Shown: positions 1-5,918 of the stretch, one piece after another
How positions within the stretch are numbered: position 1 is the first letter of the stretch
Layout of the letters: each line of letters starts with the position of its first letter
NCBI GenBank assembly: GCA_964614855.1
Contig: CAZTMX010000099.1
Span: 1 to 10,190 of the forward strand
Direction: 5' to 3'
DNA from: CAWJHE01 sp964614855
GTDB taxonomy: Bacteria; Chloroflexota; Anaerolineae; Anaerolineales; UBA4823
DNA length: 10,190 nt
Translations under genes and position numbers: made by a program
The notes under the pieces: model-generated
Database searches by the model: none
Seen by the model: only the letters and a program-made list of their open reading frames with translations
Told to the model about the DNA's origin: nothing

Positions 1-831
1 ATCTTCATAGGGTACAAAGCGTATGATCGAACGGCTGCCTGTCATGTGAATGATCAACTTTGCCAGGTGCTCGATGGAGATTTCCTGGGTAGACCCGATA
101 TTGAAAACCTGACCGGCTGCTTCTTTGTGCGCAGACAACAGCACTGCCGCCCGTACCACATCCGAGACATCCGCAAAGCAGCGGGTCTGTTTGCCGTCCC
201 CGTAAACCTCGAGTGGAAGGTCTCGCAGAGCCTGCCGGACAAAACGCGGCACGACCATACCGTAGCGACCCGTCTGGCGTGGGCCGATGGTGTTGAAGAA
301 GCGCATAATCACCACTGGCAGGTCGAACTGATTGTGGTACGCCAGACCCATGAATTCGTCCGCAGCCTTGGAATTTGCATACGCCCAACGGCTGTGCGTG
401 GTGGGACCAATCAGGCAGTCGTCCTCTTCGGAGAAAGGCACGCGTAACCCTTTTCCATACACCTCGGAGGTTGAAGCCAATAGTACTTTACACCCATAGC
501 GGTTGGCGGTGGAGAGTACAGCTTCGCTGCCGATAATATTGGTTTTTATGGTGTGTACCGGGTTTTCAACGATCAACTTAACGCCAACTGCGGCTGCTAA
601 GTGAAAAACCAATTCCGATTGGCTGCACAGCCTGTCCAACACCTGTGCATTGAGAATTGTCTCGCGCACAAATTGGAAGTTAGGCTCATACCTCAGTGCG
701 AGGATATTTTCAAGATGACCGGTGGATAAATCGTCAATCGCCACAACCTGGTGACCCGATTGGACTAAGAATTCGCACAAATGGCTGCCGATAAAGCCTG
801 CGCCGCCTGTAACCAAGATTTTTCTACTCAA
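1..831 (-). CDS. NAD-dependent nucleotide-sugar epimerase/dehydratase (extended SDR), C-terminus beyond window
   Basis: The minus strand encodes 277 codons of an extended short-chain dehydrogenase of the UDP-glucose 4-epimerase / dTDP-glucose dehydratase superfamily. Such enzymes modify nucleotide-activated sugars in the cytoplasm for polysaccharide or glycolipid synthesis. Visible motifs are the NAD-binding GGAGFIGS (residues 9-16), DDLSTGH after the second beta strand, the catalytic TSEVYG stretch (about 127-132) and YANSK with Y151 and K155, then RFFNTIGPRQTGRYG and VYGDGKQTRCF. The readable part ends in FVPYED, a family signature near the end of the substrate-binding region, so roughly 30-50 residues should lie outside the window. 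I chose the TTG at 831 because AGAGG sits 5 nt upstream and the GGAGFIG motif then falls at the usual distance from the N-terminus; no ATG is available nearby. The exact sugar substrate cannot be read from the sequence. Confidence 0.93.
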   Translation of the reverse strand, partial: MSRKILVTGGAGFIGSHLCEFLVQSGHQVVAIDDLSTGHLENILALRYEPNFQFVRETILNAQVLDRLCSQSELVFHLAAAVGVKLIVENPVHTIKTNIIGSEAVLSTANRYGCKVLLASTSEVYGKGLRVPFSEEDDCLIGPTTHSRWAYANSKAADEFMGLAYHNQFDLPVVIMRFFNTIGPRQTGRYGMVVPRFVRQALRDLPLEVYGDGKQTRCFADVSDVVRAAVLLSAHKEAAGQVFNIGSTQEISIEHLAKLIIHMTGSRSIIRFVPYED

Positions 832-836
832 AATAA

Positions 837-841
837 CCTCT
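837..841 (-). promoter_or_regulatory. Ribosome binding site fixing the TTG start of the epimerase
   Basis: On the minus strand AGAGG is followed by a 5-nt spacer (TTATT) and TTG. This is the only plausible start ahead of the Rossmann motif. Confidence 0.7.
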
Positions 842-876
842 GCGAGATTGACGCCTGGTATCAATAGTGATCGTTT

Positions 877-882
877 ATTATA
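877..882 (-). promoter_or_regulatory. Candidate -10 box for the epimerase gene
   Basis: The minus strand reads a perfect TATAAT about 46 bp upstream of the TTG start. No convincing -35 hexamer is found at 16-18 bp spacing; the corresponding stretch is T-rich. The call rests on the -10 box and its position only. Confidence 0.4.
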
Positions 883-930
883 TCAGGGCTTATTCTGTCG
901 AAAAACAGCAATAGGGTTAGCCGGTGCGTT

Positions 931-960
931 TTGCATTTTACACAGTGAGTAGAGTATAAT
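931..960 (+). promoter_or_regulatory. Candidate sigma-70 type promoter for the M23 lipoprotein gene
   Basis: TTGCAT (931-936) and a perfect TATAAT (955-960) are separated by 18 bp. Transcription would begin near 967, leaving a leader of about 35 nt before the GTG start at 1003. The -35 box matches consensus only in its TTG. Confidence 0.5.
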
Positions 961-1002
961 CGATGGAGGTTATTCAACGGTACGGATTATCGGATATGGG
1001 TC

Positions 1003-1854
1003 GTGGTTAATAAACAAATCCTCCCCCTGATTATTACTTCATTGATTCTGGCTGCCTGTTCCAATTCACTAACGGCAGGAATTCTTCGCCTGGATGAAAG
1101 CAGCCTGGATGTCATTCCCAGCCCGACTGCAGCGATGATGGTACTTAAACGAGCAACTGCCACCCAGACATCCACACCTGTGCCGTTCGAACTGCCTGCA
1201 GCCCCGCTTTTGTTGGATCCAACCAAAACCCTGTCTCTGCCCACCACCACCGCAACTGCGTACCCTATCGCCTCCATCTGTTCGCCCCTGGCGGATTTTC
1301 CGCTCGAAAAATTACCAAAAATTGTCTCGGATCCCTACAACCCGCCGCCGATGGGTTCGGATGACCGGCATCAAGGAGTGGATTTTGTCTATCACCGGTT
1401 GGCAGGAATGACGAAATCTATCATGGGGGTACAGGTCAATTCGGTCTTGCCGGGCTATGTGGTGGCTGCCCTGGTTGACACTTTCCCATACGGAAGCCTG
1501 GTGATGACTGAGACGCCCTACGAATGGCTGCCGCAAGAATGGATTGAGCGCTTGTGTATCGAGGAAGGACAATCTATTTATGTATTATATGCTCACCTGA
1601 TGGAAGCGCCCATGGTCAAGCTGGGGGATATTGTGGCGCGCTGCCAGGGGCTTGGGAAGGTGGGCAATAGCGGTAATACCGATGCGGCGCACTTGCATTT
1701 AGAAATGCGCCGCGGACCTTCTTGTGTGATATTCACCGGGATGTCCGGCTTGCTGCCGGAGATAAGCAGCGAAGAAAAAGCCCAGTACAAACTGTGGCGA
1801 ACCAGCGGGCTTTTCCTACACTTCGATCCGATGACTTTGTTGTTGCAGAACTAA
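1003..1854 (+). CDS. M23-family zinc metallopeptidase lipoprotein
   Basis: This 283-residue protein is a predicted lipoprotein with a peptidoglycan-hydrolase type M23 (LytM/lysostaphin) domain. Residues 1-19 form a short signal peptide with the lipobox LAAC, so C19 would be lipidated. Residues 20-100 are a low-complexity Thr/Pro/Ala/Ser linker. The catalytic set is complete: H123 and D127 in HQGVD, H198 in YAHL, and H230/H232 in AAHLHLEMR, preceded by the typical GNSGNT turn. Known M23 enzymes cut peptide cross-bridges in the cell wall; some members only regulate others. Between the metal-binding strands there is an insertion of about 20 residues (171-190) compared with minimal M23 domains. 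The start is GTG; no in-frame start lies between it and the -10 box, and the ribosome binding site is weak. The gene is transcribed alone and converges on the transporter 18 bp downstream. Domain assignment is firm; the physiological role is inferred. Confidence 0.88.
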   Translation: MVNKQILPLIITSLILAACSNSLTAGILRLDESSLDVIPSPTAAMMVLKRATATQTSTPVPFELPAAPLLLDPTKTLSLPTTTATAYPIASICSPLADFPLEKLPKIVSDPYNPPPMGSDDRHQGVDFVYHRLAGMTKSIMGVQVNSVLPGYVVAALVDTFPYGSLVMTETPYEWLPQEWIERLCIEEGQSIYVLYAHLMEAPMVKLGDIVARCQGLGKVGNSGNTDAAHLHLEMRRGPSCVIFTGMSGLLPEISSEEKAQYKLWRTSGLFLHFDPMTLLLQN

Positions 1855-1872
1855 TAGGGCGTATTGTCTCCA

Positions 1873-3078
1873 TCAATCCTGTCCTGAAGGCAGAGGAGGC
1901 CTGGGTAATGCCAGGACTGCGGGAAGCGCCAGCAGGGAAATTAGCGCGCCGTATAAGAAGGCTTGCTGCAGACCCAACTGGTCGCCCATCCAGCCGATGC
2001 TCAAAGTAGCCAGGGGACGTAATAAGAATGTTAAGAACATGTACAGACCATTCCCGACAGCCCGATGATTTGGCAGCTGTTCCTGGACGATGGCCAACAT
2101 CACAGGCGGGGCGGCAAGCGCAAAAAATCCCAATAACAGCAACAAAGGAATCATCACCCAGCCTTCTACCAGGGTAAAAATGACCAGTAAAATCCCTGGA
2201 ACCAGGGTGGCGGCAACCAGGATCGTTTTCCGGTTGAACTTGTCGCTGAATTGACCGGTGGACAATGCTCCTACCGCGCCTGCAGCTTCCAGGATCGTGA
2301 GCGCACCGCCCGCCATCCAGAGCGATGCACCACCCTGGCTGATATAGGTGGGTAAATAGGTGGACAAGGGTTCCAATAGGAAATGGCGAAACAGGCTGAT
2401 AAAGGCCATCGGGAGGAATATTTTTAGTAGAAGCGGTTGGATTTCTTTCAAGCCATTGGATTTATCGCTGGTGGCAGAAACATTGCGCAGCTGGATCCAC
2501 AATAGCAAGGATGATGCCCAGCCGATCACAGATAGCCGGTAAATGCCCTCCAGTGTCCAGGTAGATACAGCCCATACAGCTAATAACGGCCCAATGGTAA
2601 AAGCAATATTTCCTGCAGCCATAAACATCCCCATACCCAGTCCCAGCTTGCGTCCTGACACGCTGGCAATCATGGCTGGGGCTGGGGAGTGGAAGGCGGC
2701 GGAGCTGATGCCCGAGCCCAACAGCAACAAGGCAACAGATGCAAAATTGGGCGCCAGCCCAATCAGGCTCATCAGGGTTCCCGAGATGCCCGGCGCCAGG
2801 ATCACGAAATAGCGCAGGTTCTTTTTGTCTGCAAAGTAACCGATAATAGGGTGTAATAAAGCCGGTAGCTGAAAAATCGCTGTCAGCGAACCAGCCTGAG
2901 TGAGGCTGAGGCTAAGTTTCTGAATGATAACAGGTAACAGGGTCGGAAATATAGCGCTATAAATATCATGGAACAGATGGCCGCCTACAACGGGCAGCAC
3001 TTTGGCGATTTGGAAATCTTTTCTCGATGGTTGTGTGGTGGTGAGTACTTCACTGGTCATTTTGTTATGATTAGCCAA
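1873..3078 (-). CDS. MFS transporter, fosmidomycin-resistance (Fsr) type
   Basis: This 401-residue integral membrane protein has the hydrophobic pattern of a 12-TM major facilitator, in line with Fsr proteins of about 400 residues. The MFS motif A appears in the N-half as GYFADKKNLR (80-89) and its repeat in the C-half as GQFSDKFNRK (275-284), separated by a polar central loop (about 197-218). The first helix contains GHLFHDIYSAIFPTLLPV, and helix 4 contains SSAAFHSPAPAM; both patterns are characteristic of the Fsr branch. Family members are proton-driven exporters, but the substrate here is not determinable and the drug-resistance label comes only from the E. coli member. The start is uncertain: TTG at 3078 gives 401 residues and ATG at 3060 gives 395; neither has a clear ribosome binding site. 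It is divergent from the PEP synthase regulator gene and convergent with the M23 gene. Confidence 0.87.
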   Translation of the reverse strand: MANHNKMTSEVLTTTQPSRKDFQIAKVLPVVGGHLFHDIYSAIFPTLLPVIIQKLSLSLTQAGSLTAIFQLPALLHPIIGYFADKKNLRYFVILAPGISGTLMSLIGLAPNFASVALLLLGSGISSAAFHSPAPAMIASVSGRKLGLGMGMFMAAGNIAFTIGPLLAVWAVSTWTLEGIYRLSVIGWASSLLLWIQLRNVSATSDKSNGLKEIQPLLLKIFLPMAFISLFRHFLLEPLSTYLPTYISQGGASLWMAGGALTILEAAGAVGALSTGQFSDKFNRKTILVAATLVPGILLVIFTLVEGWVMIPLLLLLGFFALAAPPVMLAIVQEQLPNHRAVGNGLYMFLTFLLRPLATLSIGWMGDQLGLQQAFLYGALISLLALPAVLALPRPPLPSGQD

Positions 3079-3105
3079 TCTGGATAGATTTTAAAATACC
3101 CGCCC

Positions 3106-3111
3106 ATTATA
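3106..3111 (-). promoter_or_regulatory. -10 box for the MFS transporter gene
   Basis: The minus strand carries a perfect TATAAT 27 bp upstream of the TTG start (45 bp from the alternative ATG). No good -35 is seen at standard spacing, which may mean the promoter depends on an activator. Confidence 0.45.
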
Positions 3112-3122
3112 CCCTTCAAACA

Positions 3123-3152
3123 TTGGTAACTGGAGATTGGCTGTACTATAAT
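3123..3152 (+). promoter_or_regulatory. Sigma-70 type promoter for the PEP synthase/PPDK regulator gene
   Basis: TTGGTA (3123-3128) and a perfect TATAAT (3147-3152) lie 18 bp apart, giving an expected start near 3159 and a leader of about 40 nt. It is back to back with the -10 box of the transporter, so the two transcription units share a regulatory region of under 100 bp. Confidence 0.6.
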
Positions 3153-3199
3153 TGGTTTTGAAGTATAAGGCGGAAATTATCACACAATGAGGTGGAGAC

Positions 3200-4018
3200 T
3201 TGTTTCATATTTATGCGGCCTCAGATGGTTCGGGTACAACAGCTGAGCGTGTGGTGCGCGCTGCATTGGTTCAGTTTGACGATCATCAAATTGAGATTAC
3301 ACGTGTGGGGGGGGTGCGCACGCCAGATCAGATCAGGGAAATCATAAATTTGGCAGAGATCTCGGGTGGTTTCGTGGTACACACCTTTGTGTATGAAGAA
3401 TTGCGCTCCATCATGCTCACCGAAGGGCGTGCGAAAAATGTGACCACGATCGATCTGATGGGACCCTTGTTGGCTCGCCTTTCGGAGCTGTTGGCGACTG
3501 CGCCGCGGTCTGAACCTGGCTTGTTTCAACCGTTTGATTCTGCCTATCTTCAACGTATTGATGCCATTGATTACACGGTCCGGCATGACGATGGACGAAA
3601 TGTCAGCGATCTGGATAAAGCTGAAATAGTGCTGGTGGGGGTTTCGCGCACCTCAAAAACCCCGTTGAGTATTTATCTTGCGTACCGCGGATGGAAAGTT
3701 GCCAATGTCCCGCTTGCTCTGGGTGTGGAACCTCCGCAAAATCTATTTACGCTGCCGCGCGCCAGGGTTGTTGGGCTGATCATCCGGCCTGAAAGGCTCT
3801 CGGAACTGCGCCAGGCTCGTCTGGATGCGCTGGGAACCGCAGCCTGGGGATATGCAGATCTGGAACACGTGCGTAAAGAAATTGCCTTTGCCTACCAGGT
3901 TTTTGAACGCCGCAGGGATTGGCCCCTGGTGGATGTCACCGCCAAGCCAATTGAGGAAGCGGCAGCAGAAGTTGTGACGTTGTTGGGAAAATCGGCGTTA
4001 AGCAATGAGGGTGTGTAA
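3200..4018 (+). CDS. ppsR: PEP synthase / pyruvate phosphate dikinase regulatory protein (DUF299 kinase-phosphotransferase)
   Basis: This 272-residue protein matches the DUF299 family of bifunctional regulators. Known members inactivate PEP synthase or pyruvate phosphate dikinase by ADP-dependent threonine phosphorylation and reactivate it by phosphate-dependent dephosphorylation, controlling the pyruvate/PEP node in the cytoplasm. Signatures are the N-terminal ASDGSGTTAERV (7-18), the P-loop GVSRTSKTP (147-155), the following YRGWKVANVPL (162-172) and the LIIRPERLSELRQARL segment. Length is normal for the family. The start is TTG at 3200, preceded by GAGGTGGAG (3189-3197); an ATG at 3187 is out of frame. 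A run of eight G residues at 3307-3314 lies inside the coding region without disrupting the frame. No target dikinase or synthase gene is in the window, so whether the partner is PpsA or PpdK is open. Confidence 0.93.
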   Translation: MFHIYAASDGSGTTAERVVRAALVQFDDHQIEITRVGGVRTPDQIREIINLAEISGGFVVHTFVYEELRSIMLTEGRAKNVTTIDLMGPLLARLSELLATAPRSEPGLFQPFDSAYLQRIDAIDYTVRHDDGRNVSDLDKAEIVLVGVSRTSKTPLSIYLAYRGWKVANVPLALGVEPPQNLFTLPRARVVGLIIRPERLSELRQARLDALGTAAWGYADLEHVRKEIAFAYQVFERRRDWPLVDVTAKPIEEAAAEVVTLLGKSALSNEGV

Positions 4019-4049
4019 TGATACGTTTGACGAGATTGAAAAATAAGGG

Positions 4050-4078
4050 TTGCACGAAATGGTAACCTGCGCTATAAT
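4050..4078 (+). promoter_or_regulatory. Promoter of tRNA-Pro
   Basis: TTGCAC (4050-4055) and a perfect TATAAT (4073-4078) are 17 bp apart, the optimal spacing. The tRNA begins 15 bp after the -10 box, which leaves a short 5' leader of roughly 8 nt. This is the strongest promoter in the window. Confidence 0.75.
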
Positions 4079-4092
4079 GTGAGCCGCTCAAT

Positions 4093-4167
4093 CGGGGCGT
4101 GGCGCAGACCGGCTAGCGCGCTTGCATGGGGTGCAAGAGGCCGGAGGTTCAAATCCTCTCGCCCCGA
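4093..4167 (+). tRNA. tRNA-Pro (anticodon GGG)
   Basis: The 75-nt sequence folds as a standard cloverleaf. The acceptor arms CGGGGCG and CGCCCCG pair over 7 bp; the D arm is GCGC/GCGC; the anticodon stem is CTTGC/GCAAG around loop ATGGGGT with anticodon GGG; the T arm is GGAGG/CCTCT around TTCAAAT; A is the discriminator base. The 3' CCA is not encoded. It would read CCC and, by wobble, CCU codons. It has its own promoter and terminator. Confidence 0.96.
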
Positions 4168-4176
4168 CTGGCAAAA

Positions 4177-4204
4177 GCCCCCTGGATTCCAGGGGGCATT
4201 TTTC
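4177..4204 (+). terminator. Rho-independent terminator after tRNA-Pro
   Basis: GCCCCCTGG and CCAGGGGGC form a perfect 9-bp stem with an ATT loop, followed by a T-rich tail (ATTTTTCT). It begins 10 nt after the tRNA and fits a monocistronic tRNA transcript. Confidence 0.9.
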
Positions 4205-4251
4205 TATATAACGAATGAGTAGTAGATTGAATTACTCGAAATTGGTGGGGT

Positions 4252-4298
4252 TAAATGCCTGTGCCCGGGTGAGGGGGGCACCCGAGCACAGGCATTTA
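4252..4298. repeat. Structured repeat copy 1: long hairpin with AGGGGGG loop
   Basis: Positions 4252-4264 and 4286-4298 form a perfect 13-bp stem (TAAATGCCTGTGC with its complement). A single C4265/A4285 mismatch follows, then a 6-bp inner stem CGGGTG/CACCCG (4266-4271, 4279-4284) closing a 7-nt AGGGGGG loop. The core from CCCGGGTG through CACCCG is identical to copy 2. No T-tract follows on either strand, so it does not look like an intrinsic terminator. Function unknown. Confidence 0.85.
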
Positions 4299-4414
4299 GA
4301 ATATATCACAGGTTGAATTTCCTGACAAGGTTAAATAAAATCTGTGTGGTAATCTGACAACTATAATCAATATCGCAAGTTTGAGTAGTAATACTGAGAA
4401 TTACGGATTAAAAT

Positions 4415-4451
4415 GCGATCGCCCGGGTGAGGGGGGCACCCGGACGATCGC
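4415..4451. repeat. Structured repeat copy 2: same core, different stem sequence
   Basis: GCGATCG (4415-4421) pairs with CGATCGC (4445-4451). A C4422/A4444 mismatch follows, then a 7-bp inner stem CCGGGTG/CACCCGG (4423-4429, 4437-4443) and the same AGGGGGG loop (4430-4436). Relative to copy 1, four successive outer-stem pairs are replaced (CTGT becomes GATC) with matching changes on the other arm, so pairing is kept while sequence is not. The C/A mismatch is kept but shifted by one base pair. On the minus strand a short T run follows, but the operon end lies about 90 bp away. Confidence 0.85.
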
Positions 4452-4487
4452 GACTTGAATATTACCATATCCTGAAGAAAATCGCAA

Positions 4488-4509
4488 GGGATTAATTATC
4501 TTGAATCCC
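4488..4509 (-). terminator. Weak candidate terminator of the oxidoreductase operon
   Basis: GGGATT (4488-4493) and AATCCC (4504-4509) form a 6-bp stem with a 10-nt AT-rich loop, about 33 bp after the gamma-subunit stop codon. On the minus strand it is followed by a loose T-rich stretch. An overlapping alternative pairing (GCAAGG with CCTTGC) competes. No better candidate is seen. Confidence 0.3.
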
Positions 4510-4541
4510 GTTTTCCTTGCTGGATACAGGTGGTAGTGAAT

Positions 4542-5105
4542 TTAAAAAGCTGCCACAGGGGCTGCTACATCACGCGCAAATTCAGCGCCCTGTCGCAAAG
4601 CCTTGCTGTTCAGCCCAAGTAAGCCCTTATGCCTGGCGGGTAAGTGTCCTTCCAGGGTTCTTTCTATCACTTCCATGCTCAGGATGGGAAGTTTTTCCAA
4701 CAAGGCTCCTAACATCACCATATTAGTCAGGCGCTTCTCACCCAGGCTTTCGGCGATTTCATTTGCTGGGAGCATAATCACGGTTAAGTCGGTACGCTCA
4801 ACCTGGCGGTTGATCAGAGATGCATTGGCAACCAAAACACCCCCCGGAGCCACCAGGTTTTCATACTTTGTCAATGAAGGCAAGTTAAAGGCCAATACCG
4901 CACGCGGATTTCTGACTGTCGCAGCGCCGATCGGCTCATCAGCGATCACCACGGTGCAATTTGCCGTGCCGCCGCGCATTTCTGGACCATAGGATGGGAT
5001 CCAAGTAACTTCTTTTCCCGAGTCCATAGCCGCGTAGGCCAGCAATTGGCCGGCAAACAAAATGCCCTGACCGCCAAAACCTGCAAGGATGATTTCAGTT
5101 TGCAT
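4542..5105 (-). CDS. vorC: 2-oxoacid:ferredoxin oxidoreductase, gamma subunit
   Basis: The 187-residue product is the gamma subunit of a ferredoxin-dependent 2-oxoacid oxidoreductase (PorG/KorC/VorC family), which completes the heterotetramer and contributes to the CoA-binding region. The diagnostic motifs are the N-terminal GFGGQG (9-14) and SYGPEMRGGTANC (38-50); length is normal. The start ATG at 5105 has AAAGGA 5 nt upstream. It is the last gene of a four-gene operon, 18 bp after the beta subunit. The symbol follows the VorDBAC naming; KorC is an equivalent name, because substrate preference cannot be read from the sequence. Confidence 0.92.
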   Translation of the reverse strand: MQTEIILAGFGGQGILFAGQLLAYAAMDSGKEVTWIPSYGPEMRGGTANCTVVIADEPIGAATVRNPRAVLAFNLPSLTKYENLVAPGGVLVANASLINRQVERTDLTVIMLPANEIAESLGEKRLTNMVMLGALLEKLPILSMEVIERTLEGHLPARHKGLLGLNSKALRQGAEFARDVAAPVAAF

Positions 5106-5123
5106 GGTTATCCTTTCATCCAG

Positions 5124-5900
5124 TTAAAATTTCAGACCTTCGAGGTTCGAATTCACTTTGAAATCGCCCAACGGGAACACCGGCACCATGCGTTCTTCCA
5201 CCCATTTCATAGCGTCGGTTGGGGTCATCCCCCAGTTTGTTGGACAGGTGGAAAGCAGTTCGACTATGGAAAACCCCAGGCCGCGGATCTGCACTTCGAA
5301 TGCGGTGCGGATGGCTTTTTTCGCCAGACGGATGTTTTTGGGGTCGTGCATACTGCGCCGGACCGAGTAACTGGTCCCATCCATTTTGGCTAATACTTCT
5401 GCCATATGGATAGGGTAACCGGTTTGTTCAACATCACGGCCCATGGGGGAGGAGGTCGTTTTTTGGCCTGGCAATGTCGTCGGCGCCATTTGACCGCCGG
5501 TCATCCCGTAAATTGCGTTATTAATAAAGATTATCGAGATGTTCTCACCTCGGGCGGCGACGTGCATGATCTCTGCCATACCGATGGATGCCAAGTCTCC
5601 ATCGCCCTGGTAGGCAAAGACGAAGCGGTCAGGCAGAACGCGCTTTATACCGGTCGCCATGGCTGGGGCGCGCCCGTGGGCTGCTTCAACGAAATCTACG
5701 TCAAAGTAATTGTAAGCAAAAACTGAACAGCCAACTGGTGCAACACCAATGGTTTTTTCACGCAAACCCATCTCATCGAGGACTTCAGCAATCAACCTGT
5801 GTGCGATACCATGGGTACAGCCAGGGCAGTAGTGCGTGGAGGTGTCCGAGAGTGAATCCGGTCGTGTGTAAACTAATTGAGTAGGAGCAGAAACTTCCAT
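5124..5900 (-). CDS. vorA: 2-oxoacid:ferredoxin oxidoreductase, beta (thiamine-diphosphate) subunit
   Basis: The 258-residue product is the catalytic beta subunit. It binds thiamine diphosphate through GDGD (99-102) and NNAIYGMTGGQ (127-137), the family's cofactor and magnesium site. Four cysteines match the proximal [4Fe-4S] ligands known for the family: C25 and C28 in CPGC, C58 in GCS and C219 in STCPTNWG. HGRAPA (75-80) is also conserved. With the alpha subunit it decarboxylates a 2-oxoacid, forms acyl-CoA and passes electrons to ferredoxin in the cytoplasm. The start ATG at 5900 is preceded by AAGGAG with a long 11-nt spacer, and lies 18 bp after the alpha stop. KorB is the alternative name. 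Confidence 0.94.
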   Translation of the reverse strand: MEVSAPTQLVYTRPDSLSDTSTHYCPGCTHGIAHRLIAEVLDEMGLREKTIGVAPVGCSVFAYNYFDVDFVEAAHGRAPAMATGIKRVLPDRFVFAYQGDGDLASIGMAEIMHVAARGENISIIFINNAIYGMTGGQMAPTTLPGQKTTSSPMGRDVEQTGYPIHMAEVLAKMDGTSYSVRRSMHDPKNIRLAKKAIRTAFEVQIRGLGFSIVELLSTCPTNWGMTPTDAMKWVEERMVPVFPLGDFKVNSNLEGLKF

Positions 5901-5918
5901 GATAATTGGTACTCCTTT

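Larger units (their letters stand above)
4205..4541. other. 337-bp AT-rich intergenic region with a duplicated structured element
   Basis: This stretch separates the tRNA terminator from the 3' end of the oxidoreductase operon, so transcription converges on it. I see no credible coding region. It holds two degenerate copies of a unit of about 90-100 bp: GAGTAGTA (4217-4224 and 4383-4390), then GAATTAC (4229-4235 and 4398-4404), then AAATGC leading into a GC-rich hairpin, then further partly similar AT-rich sequence (GAATAT, TCCTGA). Outside the hairpins the sequence is strikingly AT-rich. A lone TATAAT at 4362-4367 precedes the second copy but lacks a -35. Confidence 0.7.

Noticed and set aside
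5..447. Open frames on both strands other than the epimerase frame
   Set aside because: They lie inside the epimerase, which has contiguous SDR motifs in one minus-strand frame; the alternatives have no recognisable motif and composition typical of shadow frames.
1855..1872. Bidirectional terminator between the convergent M23 and MFS genes
   Set aside because: The gap is only 18 bp and contains no stem or T-tract.
4018..4065. 15-codon ORF whose ATG overlaps the stop of the DUF299 regulator (TAATG)
   Set aside because: It is very short, overlaps the tRNA promoter and has no recognisable content; the overlap is probably chance.
4362..4367. Promoter TATAAT ahead of the second hairpin
   Set aside because: Not listed as a promoter because no -35 is present at 16-18 bp and the region is so AT-rich that a chance TATAAT is expected; kept only as a note.
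4252..4451. CRISPR-like reading of the two repeats
   Set aside because: Only two copies, a 117-bp or longer gap that itself shares words with the flanks, no cas genes, and the repeat is a long hairpin with variable arms.
4252..4451. Intrinsic terminators for the tRNA or the oxidoreductase operon
   Set aside because: The tRNA already has a textbook terminator at 4177-4204. Neither hairpin has a real T-tract on the proper strand, and the mismatch plus 7-nt G-rich loop is atypical.
4517..4726. 69-codon plus-strand ORF at the end of the repeat region
   Set aside because: Most of it is antisense to the gamma subunit and it has no supporting ribosome binding site or motif.
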